DNA from: Sandaracinobacteroides saxicola | GTDB lineage: Bacteria > Pseudomonadota > Alphaproteobacteria > Sphingomonadales > Sphingomonadaceae | Length of the DNA stretch: 64,000 bases | Assembly (NCBI RefSeq): GCF_014117445.1 | Contig: NZ_CP059851.1 | Location: forward strand, 1,488,001 to 1,552,000 | Direction: 5' to 3' | In this document: positions 37,732-45,368 of the stretch, piece by piece | How the letters are laid out: each line of letters starts with the position of its first letter | Numbering within the stretch: position 1 is the stretch's first letter | Translations under genes and position numbers: made by a program | Notes under the pieces: model-generated | Told to the model about the DNA's origin: nothing | Database searches by the model: none | Seen by the model: only the letters and a program-made list of their open reading frames with translations

Positions 37732-38136
37732 ATGACCGATTTTCCGCACACCACGCTCGCCATCGTCTTCGTGCTGCTGGTCTATTTCTGGACCTCGATG
37801 CAGGTCGGCAAGGCACGCGCCCAACATGATGTGAAGGCCCCCGCCAGCAGCGGCCACCCCGAATTCGACAAGCGCTACCGCGTCCAGATGAATACGCTCG
37901 AAACCCTCGTGCTCCTCCTTCCCCTGCTGTTCCTCGCTGCCCCCGTCCTCGGCGACCTCATCACCGCCCTTCTCGCGCTCACCTACGGCGTCGGCCGCAT
38001 CATCTACGCCCGCGCCTATTACCGCGACCCCGCCAGCCGCAGCGCCGGCTTCGGCATTTCGATGTTGCCTGTCGTCGTCGCCCTCGTCGCCGCGATCTGG
38101 AGCGGCATCAGCGGCATTCTCGCAATGATGGCCTAA
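37732..38136 (+). CDS. MAPEG-family membrane protein
   Basis: The 134-residue protein has four membrane segments and the MAPEG pattern: VFVLLVYFWTSMQVGKARAQ, FDKRYRVQMNTLETLVLLLP (with the conserved Arg-x-Gln-x-Asn-x-x-Glu) and YGVGRIIYARAYYRDPASR. MAPEG members include microsomal glutathione transferases; bacterial relatives are mostly uncharacterised. It is divergent from the TetR gene and converges on the CoA-transferase gene with a four-base overlap. Confidence 0.88.
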   Translation: MTDFPHTTLAIVFVLLVYFWTSMQVGKARAQHDVKAPASSGHPEFDKRYRVQMNTLETLVLLLPLLFLAAPVLGDLITALLALTYGVGRIIYARAYYRDPASRSAGFGISMLPVVVALVAAIWSGISGILAMMA

Positions 38137-39308
38137 CCCACCGCCCCCGCCGCAAACAGCGCAGCCACCTCCGCTTCACCGCGCCCCAGCCCGGCCAGCA
38201 GCGCCCGTGTGTCCTGCCCCGGCATCGTCAGCGTCTGCGCGCCCGCCGCCCGCACGCCGTCCACTTCCACCGGGATCACCGGCAGCAGCGTCGGCGTGCC
38301 ATCGGGCAGCTCCACCGCGCGCAACCCGCCGCTTGCCAGCAGGTGCGGGTCCTCGAACAACTCCTCCGGCCGGCCGATCGGCGCGAACGGCAGCCCGCTG
38401 CCGTCCAGACGCGCGATCAACTCGGCCTTGGTGAACATCTTCAACCGCGCCCGCACCACCGGCATGATCGCGTCGCGCGCCCGCACCCGCGCGTTGTTCG
38501 CCCGCCAGGCGTCGTTCGCCCACAGTTCGGGCAGATCGAACAGCGCGCAGAACTTCTCCCACAGCGCGTCCGTCACCACCCCCACGAACACCGCGTCGTC
38601 ATCCGCGGTCTCGAACACGTCATAGATCGCCCAGGCGCTCACCCGCGCCGGCATCGGCGCCGCGGCCACCCCCGTCACCGCCTTCTGCGCCATATGCTGG
38701 CCCACCAGATAGACGGTGGTCTCGAACAGGCTGCTGGCCACCTTGCCGCCCTTCCCCGTCCGGTGCCGCCGTTCCAGCGCCGCCAGCACGCCGATCACCC
38801 CGAACATGCCGCCCGCCACGTCGATCACGCTCGCCCCGGCGCGCAGCGGCCGCCCCGGCGGCCCGGTCATATAGGCAAGGCCCCCCATCATCTGCGCCAC
38901 CTCGTCCAGCGCGGTACGCTCCTCATAAGGCCCCGGCAAAAAGCCCTTCTCCGTGCAGTAAATCAGCCGCGGATTGAGCGCGGCGAGCGCCTCATACCCC
39001 AGCCCCAGCCGGTCCAGCGCCCCCGGCCGGAAATTCTCCACCAGCACATCGGCACCCGCCGCCAGGTCCCGCGCCACCCCCAACCCGTCCGCCGATTTCA
39101 GGTTCAGGCAGATGCTCTTCTTCCCCCGGTTGTACATCGGGAAATAGCCGGCGCCGCTCCCCAGCAGCCGCCGTGTCGCGTCGCCGCCCATCGGCTCCAC
39201 CTTCACCACCTCGGCACCCAGGTCCGCCAGCACCGCCCCCACCGCCGGCCCCATCACCATATGGGTGAACTCCACCACCTTCAGTCCCCTCAGCGGCGCG
39301 TCATCCAT
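38133..39308 (-). CDS. CaiB/BaiF-type CoA-transferase
   Basis: The 391-residue class III CoA-transferase starts LRGLKVVEFTHMVMGPAVGA and has the family Asp region LDEVAQMMGGLAYMTG, preceded by NFRPGALDRLGLGYEALAAL, and a C-terminal domain LFEDPHLLASGGL. It moves CoA between carboxylic acids. It is divergent from an HMG-CoA-lyase-like gene 65 bases away; class III transferases beside such lyases act on hydroxymethylglutarate, citramalate or itaconate-type dicarboxylates, so a role in leucine or itaconate-like catabolism is plausible. Confidence 0.88.
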   Translation of the reverse strand: MDDAPLRGLKVVEFTHMVMGPAVGAVLADLGAEVVKVEPMGGDATRRLLGSGAGYFPMYNRGKKSICLNLKSADGLGVARDLAAGADVLVENFRPGALDRLGLGYEALAALNPRLIYCTEKGFLPGPYEERTALDEVAQMMGGLAYMTGPPGRPLRAGASVIDVAGGMFGVIGVLAALERRHRTGKGGKVASSLFETTVYLVGQHMAQKAVTGVAAAPMPARVSAWAIYDVFETADDDAVFVGVVTDALWEKFCALFDLPELWANDAWRANNARVRARDAIMPVVRARLKMFTKAELIARLDGSGLPFAPIGRPEELFEDPHLLASGGLRAVELPDGTPTLLPVIPVEVDGVRAAGAQTLTMPGQDTRALLAGLGRGEAEVAALFAAGAVG

Positions 39309-39373
39309 CGCTTGTCCCTTTCATCGTTCGTCGCCATATGTCCGGACAACTTGTCCCCTGCAAGGCGCGCCCG

Positions 39374-40321
39374 ATGACCGACCGGCTGATGGATGGAATC
39401 GATGTCCTGGTGAGCGAGGTCGGCCCGCGCGACGGCCTGCAATCCATCGCCCCCACCCTGCCGCTGGCCGCCAAGAAGGCCTGGATCGACGCCGCCGTCG
39501 CCGCCGGCATCCGCGAGATCGAGGTCGGCAGCTTCGTCCCCGCCCACATCCTGCCGCAACTCGCCGACACGGCCGACGTCGTTGCCCACGCCCGCACCCA
39601 CCCGGCGCTCCATGTCGCCGTCCTCGTCCCCAATGCCAAGGGCGCCGAGGCCGCGCTGGCCGCCGGCGCGCACAAGATCACCCTGCCGCTGTCCGCCAGC
39701 GAAACCCACAGCCTGAAGAACCTGCGCCGCACCCACGCCCAGGTGTTCGACGAAGTCGCCCGGATCGTCGACCTGATCCGCGCGCTGCCCGCCGACCGGC
39801 GCCCGACCTTCGAGGGCGCCGTCAGCACCGCCTTCGGTTGCACCCTCGAAGGTGAAGTCCCCGAATCGACCGTCGTCGCGCTCGCCGAAAAACTCATGGC
39901 CCTCGGCTGCGACGAGGTCGGGCTTTCCGACACGACCGGCTATGCCAATCCCGCGCAGGTGAAACGCCTGGTCCGTGCCGTGCACGCTGCCATCGGTGCC
40001 GACCACATGACCGGCCTCCACCTCCACAACACCCGCGGTCTCGGCCTCGCCAACGTCCTCGCCGGGCTGGACGTCGGCATCACCACCTTCGATGCCTCGC
40101 TCGGCGGCCTCGGCGGCTGCCCCTTTGCGCCGGGCGCCAGCGGCAACATCGTCACCGAGGATCTGGTGTTCATGCTGGAGGCGATGGGCCTCAGGACCGG
40201 CATCGACCTCAACCGGCTGATCGCCTGCCGCGCCATCCTCAGCGCCGCCCTTCCCGGCGAATCCCTCTACGGCTTCACCCCCGACGCCGGCCTGCCGCTG
40301 GGCTTCCGCGCCGCCGCCTGA
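39374..40321 (+). CDS. Hydroxymethylglutaryl-CoA lyase-like protein
   Basis: The 315-residue TIM-barrel protein has VSEVGPRDGLQSIAPTLPL (metal Asp and the catalytic Arg), AGIREIEVGSFVP, LSDTTGYANP, the HLHNTRGLGLANV metal motif (HxH) and the loop cysteine GLGGCPFAPGASGN. This Cys-loop distinguishes HMG-CoA and related lyases from citramalate or isopropylmalate synthases. It cleaves an acyl-CoA to acetyl-CoA plus an oxo acid. The start at 39374 (MTDRLMDG) is preferred to the upstream ATG at 39338. It is divergent from the CoA-transferase. Confidence 0.88.
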   Translation: MTDRLMDGIDVLVSEVGPRDGLQSIAPTLPLAAKKAWIDAAVAAGIREIEVGSFVPAHILPQLADTADVVAHARTHPALHVAVLVPNAKGAEAALAAGAHKITLPLSASETHSLKNLRRTHAQVFDEVARIVDLIRALPADRRPTFEGAVSTAFGCTLEGEVPESTVVALAEKLMALGCDEVGLSDTTGYANPAQVKRLVRAVHAAIGADHMTGLHLHNTRGLGLANVLAGLDVGITTFDASLGGLGGCPFAPGASGNIVTEDLVFMLEAMGLRTGIDLNRLIACRAILSAALPGESLYGFTPDAGLPLGFRAAA

Positions 40322-40393
40322 ACGCTTGCCGTCACGCGCCTGTCGTGCAAGGCTGTCATGCGCTCGGCGTTCTAACGAGAAAGGAATGGCATC

Positions 40394-40753
40394 ATGGGCC
40401 TGTTCACCACGCTCAAAGACAAGATTTTCGGCCACCCCGACGCGAAGCGGGCCCCCGCTCCCGCCGCGCCGCCCGCCGCCCCCGCGGCGCCCATCGTGGC
40501 CTCCGCGCCGCAACCGCAACCCGTCGATGTCGAGGCGACGCTCGCCTATCTCGCCGAAAAATCCGGCCAGCCCTCCAACTGGCGCGAATCCATCGTCGAC
40601 CTGATGAAGCTCGTCGACATGGACAGCTCGCTCGCCGCGCGCAAAGAGCTCGCCGACGACCTCGGCTACACCGGGGACAAGAATGACAGCGCCAGCATGA
40701 ACATCTGGCTGCACAAACAAGTCATGGCCAAACTCGCCACCGCCAAAGCCTGA
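40394..40753 (+). CDS. DUF3597 domain protein
   Basis: The 119-residue protein has a start MGLFTTLKDKIFGH, a Pro/Ala-rich linker and a helical C-terminal domain VDVEATLAYLAEKSG with WRESIVDLMKLVDMDSSLAA, ending with a short helix. This is the DUF3597 pattern, a LysM-associated or stand-alone family of unknown function; the helical part resembles a small peptidoglycan-associated module in relatives. No signal sequence. AGAAAGGA lies before the start. Confidence 0.82.
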   Translation: MGLFTTLKDKIFGHPDAKRAPAPAAPPAAPAAPIVASAPQPQPVDVEATLAYLAEKSGQPSNWRESIVDLMKLVDMDSSLAARKELADDLGYTGDKNDSASMNIWLHKQVMAKLATAKA

Positions 40754-40760
40754 CCCGAAC

Positions 40761-40853
40761 ACACCCCTCCCGCCCCGCGCAGCGGAGAGCGGGGAGTCGA
40801 AGACGGCGCAAAGCGCCAGCGGCGACTTGCGCGACAGCGCGGTGGGGGTGGGT
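40761..40853. repeat. Dispersed GC-rich intergenic repeat, copy D
   Basis: The core at 40793-40822 matches the reverse complement of 620-649 at 28 of 30 bases. It is preceded by CCCCGCGCAGCGG and ends GCGGTGGGGGTGGG, like copy A in the other orientation. Between DUF3597 and metW; no gene seen in 40754-40979. Confidence 0.7.
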
Positions 40854-40907
40854 ATCCACCACCCTCCCCGCCGTCACCCTAACACCGCCGCCCCACCCCA
40901 CTAAGTC

Positions 40908-40960
40908 CCTCCCCCGCTTGCGGGGGAGGCGACTCGCGTCAGCGAGCGGGAGGGGGTCTT
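40908..40960. repeat. Palindromic repeat, copy E
   Basis: CCTCCCCCGC (40908-40917) and GCGGGGGAGG (40920-40929) form a ten-base stem around TT, followed by a second stem CTCGC-GTCA-GCGAG and a G-rich arm. The same two-stem layout occurs at 52491-52545. It lies after the metW stop and may terminate that transcript. Confidence 0.65.
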
Positions 40961-40979
40961 GCCCCCAACACCCCACCCC

Positions 40980-41567
40980 CTATCCCCGCCGCAATACGAA
41001 CAACGCCGTATCCGCCCGCCAGTTGGCCGATGCCGCCGGCACCCGCCGGCCATCCGACAGATGCGCCTCGGCCTCCACGGCCAGGCCCATCGTCCGCACC
41101 AGGTCGCGGAAATCATCCACCGTGCAGAAATGGATATTGTCGGTCTCATACCAGCTCACCGGCAGGCTCTTCGTCACCGGCATCCGGCCCTTCAGCAACA
41201 GGTGCAACCGCGCCCGCCAATGGCCGAAGTTCGGAAACGCCACCACCGCGCGGGCACCGATCCGCAGCAGCTGTTCCAGCACCCGATGCGGCGCCTGCAT
41301 CGCCTGCAAGGTTTCCGACAGGATGGCATAGTCGACCGATCCCGCCGGCCAATCCGCCAGCTCCGCCTCGGCATCGGCCTGGATCACGCTCAGCCCGCGC
41401 GCCACCGCGCTTGCCACCCGCACGGGATCGATCTCCACCCCCCGCCCATCGACGCCCTTATGGTCACGCAGCCAGGCGAGCAGCGCCCCGTCGCCACAGC
41501 CCACGTCCAGCACGCTCGCTCCGTGTGGAATCACCGCAGCAATCGCAGCAAGCCCGGGCTTCAGCAT
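40980..41567 (-). CDS. metW: Methionine biosynthesis protein MetW
   Basis: The 195-residue SAM-dependent methyltransferase-fold protein has motif [21 protein letters not shown], then [20 protein letters not shown], which is typical of MetW. MetW works with MetX to give an active homoserine acyltransferase in many proteobacteria. Its ATG lies seven bases inside the metX 3' end, so the two are coupled. The gene ends beside the GC-rich repeats. Confidence 0.93.
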   Translation of the reverse strand: MLKPGLAAIAAVIPHGASVLDVGCGDGALLAWLRDHKGVDGRGVEIDPVRVASAVARGLSVIQADAEAELADWPAGSVDYAILSETLQAMQAPHRVLEQLLRIGARAVVAFPNFGHWRARLHLLLKGRMPVTKSLPVSWYETDNIHFCTVDDFRDLVRTMGLAVEAEAHLSDGRRVPAASANWRADTALFVLRRG

Positions 41568-42673
41568 TCGCCCGCCCGCAGGAAGCCGTCGACCACGCGG
41601 TTCAGTTCCGGCGCCTCCAGCAGGAAGGCATCATGCCCGAACGGGCTCGACAGCTCCACGAAACTGGCATGGCAACCCGCCGCCACCAGTGCCTGCGCGA
41701 TCCGCCGGCTCTCGCTGGTCGGATACAGCCAGTCACTGTCGAAACTCACCACGCAGAAGCGCGTGGCGACGCCCCGGAACGCATCCGCCAGCGGCATGCC
41801 CAGATCGAAATAATCCATCGCCCGCGTGATGTAGAGATAGCTGTTGGCATCGAACCGTTCGACGAAGCTCATCCCCTGGTGCCGCAGATAGCTTTCCACC
41901 TGGAAATCCGCGTCGAAGCCGAAACTCACCGCCTCGCGCGCCTGCAGGCGCCGGCCGAACTTCGCCTGCAACCCCGGCTCCGACAGATAGGTGATGTGCG
42001 CCGCCATCCGCGCCACCGCCAGCCCCGCCGCCGGCGTCACGCCCGCCTCGGCATAGCGCCCGCCCCGCCACCGGGGGTCCGCCATGATCGCCTGCCGCCC
42101 CACCTCATGGAAGGCGATGTTCTGCGCCGAATGCCGCGCCGCGCTCGCGATCACCACCGCGCTCCGCACCCGCTTTGGGTGCGCCGTCGCCCACACCAGC
42201 GCCTGCATCCCCCCCATCGATCCGCCCACCACCGCGCGCAGCACCTCGATCCCCAGCACATCCAGCAGCGCCGCCTGCGTCCGCACCATGTCCGCGATGG
42301 TGATCACCGGGAACTCCAGCCCCCACACCCGCCCGGTCGCGGGGTTCAGGCTCGATGGCCCCGTCGTCCCCATGCAGCCGCCCAGGATATTGGCGCAGAT
42401 CACGAAATGCCGCGCCGGATCGATCGGCTTTCCCGCGCCCACCATCCGCGTCCACCACCCCGGCTTGCCGGTCAGCGGATGCGGGCTCGCCACATGCTGG
42501 TCGCCGGTCAGCGCATGGCACACCAGCACCGCATTGTCCCGCGCCGCATTCAGCGTCCCCAGCGCGGTATAGGCGATCTCCACCCCCTCCAGCACCACGC
42601 CGCAGTCCAGCCGCAGCGGCCCCGGCAGGGTCACCCGCAGATCGCCCTCCACCCTGATCGCCACGCTCGCCAT
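41561..42673 (-). CDS. metX: Homoserine O-acyltransferase MetX
   Basis: MetX acylates homoserine with acetyl-CoA (or succinyl-CoA) in methionine synthesis. The 370-residue alpha/beta hydrolase has the nucleophile elbow [12 protein letters not shown], the oxyanion segment [33 protein letters not shown] and the catalytic His in [11 protein letters not shown]. Which acyl donor is used cannot be told safely. The ATG at 42673 gives the family start; the open frame upstream crosses a repeat. No SAM riboswitch is visible in the leader. It is divergent from hisC. Confidence 0.93.
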   Translation of the reverse strand: MASVAIRVEGDLRVTLPGPLRLDCGVVLEGVEIAYTALGTLNAARDNAVLVCHALTGDQHVASPHPLTGKPGWWTRMVGAGKPIDPARHFVICANILGGCMGTTGPSSLNPATGRVWGLEFPVITIADMVRTQAALLDVLGIEVLRAVVGGSMGGMQALVWATAHPKRVRSAVVIASAARHSAQNIAFHEVGRQAIMADPRWRGGRYAEAGVTPAAGLAVARMAAHITYLSEPGLQAKFGRRLQAREAVSFGFDADFQVESYLRHQGMSFVERFDANSYLYITRAMDYFDLGMPLADAFRGVATRFCVVSFDSDWLYPTSESRRIAQALVAAGCHASFVELSSPFGHDAFLLEAPELNRVVDGFLRAGEC

Positions 42674-42710
42674 GCCGCCCGCGTTAACCCCCCCCTCCCC
42701 CCCACGCAAG

Positions 42711-42771
42711 CATTCCCCTCCCCCCACGTGAGCACAGCGAACGGAGAGTGGGGAGGGCCAGGGTGGGGGCG
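42711..42771. repeat. GC-rich palindromic repeat, copy F
   Basis: CCCTCCCCCCAC is nearly complementary to GTGGGGAGGG, with GTGAGCACAGCGAACGGAGA between. It fills the divergent metX/hisC gap of ~160 bases together with C-tracts, so promoters for both genes must lie in or beside it. Confidence 0.5.
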
Positions 42772-42836
42772 TTGCCACACAGCACCATTCCCCCAACCCT
42801 TGCCCCCCCCGCCCGCCCCCTCTATGCCCCCCGGCC

Positions 42837-43940
42837 ATGAACAGCCTCCCCACCGTCAACCCCTGGATCGACCAGCTCGCCCCCTATGTCGCCGGCTCCG
42901 CCAAGGCCCCCGGCCACGCCCACCCGGTCAAGCTCTCCAGCAACGAAAACCCCTGGGGGGCCTCGCCCCGCGCGCTCGACGCCATGCGAGAGGCCGCAGC
43001 CGCCGCCCACCGCTACCCCGAAGGCAGCGCCACCATTCTGCGCGAAGCCCTCGCCACCCTCCACAACCTCGATCCCGACCGCATCGTCTGCGGCACCGGC
43101 TCGGACGAGATCCTGCAACTCATCCCCTCGCTCTACTGCGCGCCGGGTGACAGCGTCGTCTATGTCCGCCACGGCTTCATGGTCTATCCCATCGCCGCCC
43201 GTCGCGCCGGCGCCGAGCCCATCGCCGCGCCGGACACGAACTACACCGCGGACGTCGATGCGCTGCTCGCCACCATCCGGCCGGATACGCGCGTCGTTTT
43301 CCTCGCCAACCCCAACAACCCCACCGGCACCATGATCCCCGCGTCCGACGTCGCGCGCCTGCACGCGGGGCTGCGTCCTGACATCGTGCTGGTGCTCGAC
43401 CAGGCCTATGCCGAATATCTCGACGCGCCTGACCCGGACGGCGCGCTGGCGCTCGCCACCACCGCAGCGAACGTCGTCGCCACCCGCACCTTCTCGAAAA
43501 TCTACGGCCTTGGCGGTGCCCGCGTCGGCTGGGCCACCGGCCCCAAGGCCATCATCGACAATATCGCCAAGGTGCGCGCCCCCTTCAGCGTCAGCAACAG
43601 CGCCATTGCCGCCGCCACCGCCGCGCTCGCCGACCAGGCGTTCGTCGCCACCTGCCGCGCCGAGAACAACCGCCTCCGCGCCGAACTGGTCTCCGCCATC
43701 GAAGGCCTCGGCAACCATGGCCTCACCGCCATCCCATCGGTCGCCAACTTCGTCCTGATGGCCTGCCCCACACAGGGCCCGCTCGCCGCCCCTGCCATCC
43801 ACGCCGGGCTGATGGCGCGCGGCTTCATCACCCGCCACCTCCCCGGCCAGGGCCTGCCCCATGCCGTGCGCATCAGCATCGGCACCGAACCCGAAACCCG
43901 CGGCGTCATCGCGGCGCTGCGCGACCTCGCGGCCGCCTGA
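42837..43940 (+). CDS. hisC: Histidinol-phosphate aminotransferase
   Basis: The 367-residue PLP enzyme has [16 protein letters not shown] at the N-terminus, [26 protein letters not shown], the Schiff-base Lys in [18 protein letters not shown], and the C-terminal phosphate-contact Arg in [12 protein letters not shown]. The downstream tyrC neighbour suggests it may also transaminate aromatic precursors, as reported for hisH-tyrC neighbours elsewhere. The stop overlaps tyrC by one base (TGATG). Confidence 0.94.
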   Translation: MNSLPTVNPWIDQLAPYVAGSAKAPGHAHPVKLSSNENPWGASPRALDAMREAAAAAHRYPEGSATILREALATLHNLDPDRIVCGTGSDEILQLIPSLYCAPGDSVVYVRHGFMVYPIAARRAGAEPIAAPDTNYTADVDALLATIRPDTRVVFLANPNNPTGTMIPASDVARLHAGLRPDIVLVLDQAYAEYLDAPDPDGALALATTAANVVATRTFSKIYGLGGARVGWATGPKAIIDNIAKVRAPFSVSNSAIAAATAALADQAFVATCRAENNRLRAELVSAIEGLGNHGLTAIPSVANFVLMACPTQGPLAAPAIHAGLMARGFITRHLPGQGLPHAVRISIGTEPETRGVIAALRDLAAA

Positions 43941-44860
43941 TGCTCGCCTTCTCGCGCGTCGCCATCATCGGCATGGGCCTCATCGGCTCCTCGCTTGCCC
44001 GCGCCATCCGCGCCCAGCTCCCGACCGTCCGCCTGACGGTCACGGATGCCGACCCCGCCGTCCGCTCGCGCGTCCTCGATCTCGACCTCGCCGACGACGT
44101 CGCCGACAACGCTGCCACCGCCGTGATCGACGCCGACCTCGTCATCCTCGCCGTGCCGCTCGGCGCCTTCGCCGCCGTGGGCGTGACAATCGCCGCCGAC
44201 CTCGCCCCCGGCGCGGTGGTCAGCGACGTCGGCAGCGCCAAGGCCGCCGTTACCGAGGCCCTCGCCTCCCTGATGCCGCCGGGCGTCCACCTCATCCCCG
44301 CCCACCCCGTCGCCGGCACCGAAAAATCCGGGCCTGACGCCGGTTTCGCCAGCCTGTTCCACAACCGCTGGTGCATCCTCACCCCGCCCGAGGGTACGGA
44401 CCCCACCGCGCTCGCCCGGCTCACCGATTTCTGGACCCGCCTCGGCGCCCGCGTCGAGATCATGGACGCGAAACATCATGACCTGGTGCTCGCCGTCACC
44501 AGCCACCTCCCCCACCTCATCGCCTATTCGATCGTCGGCACCGCGAGCGACCTCGAGGGCGTGACCCAGTCCGAAGTCATCAAATACAGCGCCGGCGGCT
44601 TCCGCGACTTCACCCGCATCGCCGCGTCGGACCCCACCATGTGGCGCGACGTCTTCCTGACCAACAAGGACGCCGTGCTGGAGATCCTGCAACGCTTCAC
44701 CGAGGACCTCACCGCCCTGCAACGCGCCATCCGCTGGGGCGACGCCGACACGCTGCATCACCGCTTCGCCGCCAGCCGCGCCATCCGCAAGGCGATCATC
44801 GACGCCGGGCAGGACGCCGACACCGTCAACTTCGGCCGCGACATCGCGCCTCCCCGCTGA
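43940..44860 (+). CDS. tyrC: Prephenate/arogenate dehydrogenase TyrC
   Basis: The 306-residue enzyme of tyrosine synthesis has the NAD(P) motif VAIIGMGLIGSSLARAI, VSDVGSAKAAV, the catalytic His in IPAHPVAGTEKSGPDA and the second substrate segment HHDLVLAVTSHLPHLIAYS. It oxidises prephenate or arogenate, or both (cyclohexadienyl type). No chorismate mutase domain is fused. It is coupled to hisC, a common proteobacterial pair. Confidence 0.93.
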   Translation: MLAFSRVAIIGMGLIGSSLARAIRAQLPTVRLTVTDADPAVRSRVLDLDLADDVADNAATAVIDADLVILAVPLGAFAAVGVTIAADLAPGAVVSDVGSAKAAVTEALASLMPPGVHLIPAHPVAGTEKSGPDAGFASLFHNRWCILTPPEGTDPTALARLTDFWTRLGARVEIMDAKHHDLVLAVTSHLPHLIAYSIVGTASDLEGVTQSEVIKYSAGGFRDFTRIAASDPTMWRDVFLTNKDAVLEILQRFTEDLTALQRAIRWGDADTLHHRFAASRAIRKAIIDAGQDADTVNFGRDIAPPR

Positions 44861-44910
44861 CAACCCTGCCTCACATGACAGCGCGCCCGGCGCCCGCTAT
44901 TGCCCCCCGC

Positions 44911-45282
44911 ATGACCGCCCACCCCCGGCACCAGGCCCTTGCCGCGTTCATCGCCGCCCTGGCGCTGATGGTGGCGGCTTTGGTGCCACAGGGCTGGATG
45001 CCCGCCCGCGCCGCCGGCCTCCCCGGCCTCGTCATCTGCACCGCCGACGGCTTCAAGCCGCTGCCCGACGGCGCCGACCACCCCACCCCGGCGAAACCGG
45101 CAAACAGCGCCCCCTGCACCTTCGCGCTCACCGCCCACGCCGCCCCGCCGCCCCTGCCGTCGCTCCCGGTCCCCGTCCGCATCGACGCGCCGGCCGATCC
45201 CGTCGCCATCGCGACGCCCTCAGCCACGCCAAGCCCCGCCACCCGGCAACCCCCGGCAACAGGCCCTCCCGCGCACGCCTGA
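44911..45282 (+). CDS. DUF2946-like exported protein
   Basis: The ~123-residue protein has a hydrophobic export segment (ALAAFIAALALMVAALVPQG), WMPARAAG, and the sequence LVICTADGFKPLPDG with a Cys, plus a second Cys in SAPCTFALTAHAA, as in DUF2946 proteins. These often sit next to copper or TonB receptor genes. An upstream ATG at 44875 is possible. It directly precedes the TonB receptor gene and may belong with it, perhaps handling a metal. Function remains a guess. Confidence 0.7.
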   Translation: MTAHPRHQALAAFIAALALMVAALVPQGWMPARAAGLPGLVICTADGFKPLPDGADHPTPAKPANSAPCTFALTAHAAPPPLPSLPVPVRIDAPADPVAIATPSATPSPATRQPPATGPPAHA

Positions 45283-45368
45283 CCCGGCCTCCCGCCGGTC
45301 ATGCGCTACCGCCAAATCCCCGGCCCGGCCTCGCCCGGTCGCCGACCCCTGTTGCATCGAGAAAAGCC

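Noticed and set aside
40754-40979. Small coding gene between DUF3597 and metW
   Set aside because: The open frames there are low-complexity products of the repeats.
42674-42836. SAM-II riboswitch ahead of metX
   Set aside because: metX leaders in alphaproteobacteria often carry one, but the conserved core is not seen; the gap is filled by C-tracts and repeat copy F.
45283-45368. Cobalamin riboswitch before the TonB receptor
   Set aside because: No B12-box or related conserved core could be found; only a short CCGG hairpin is present.
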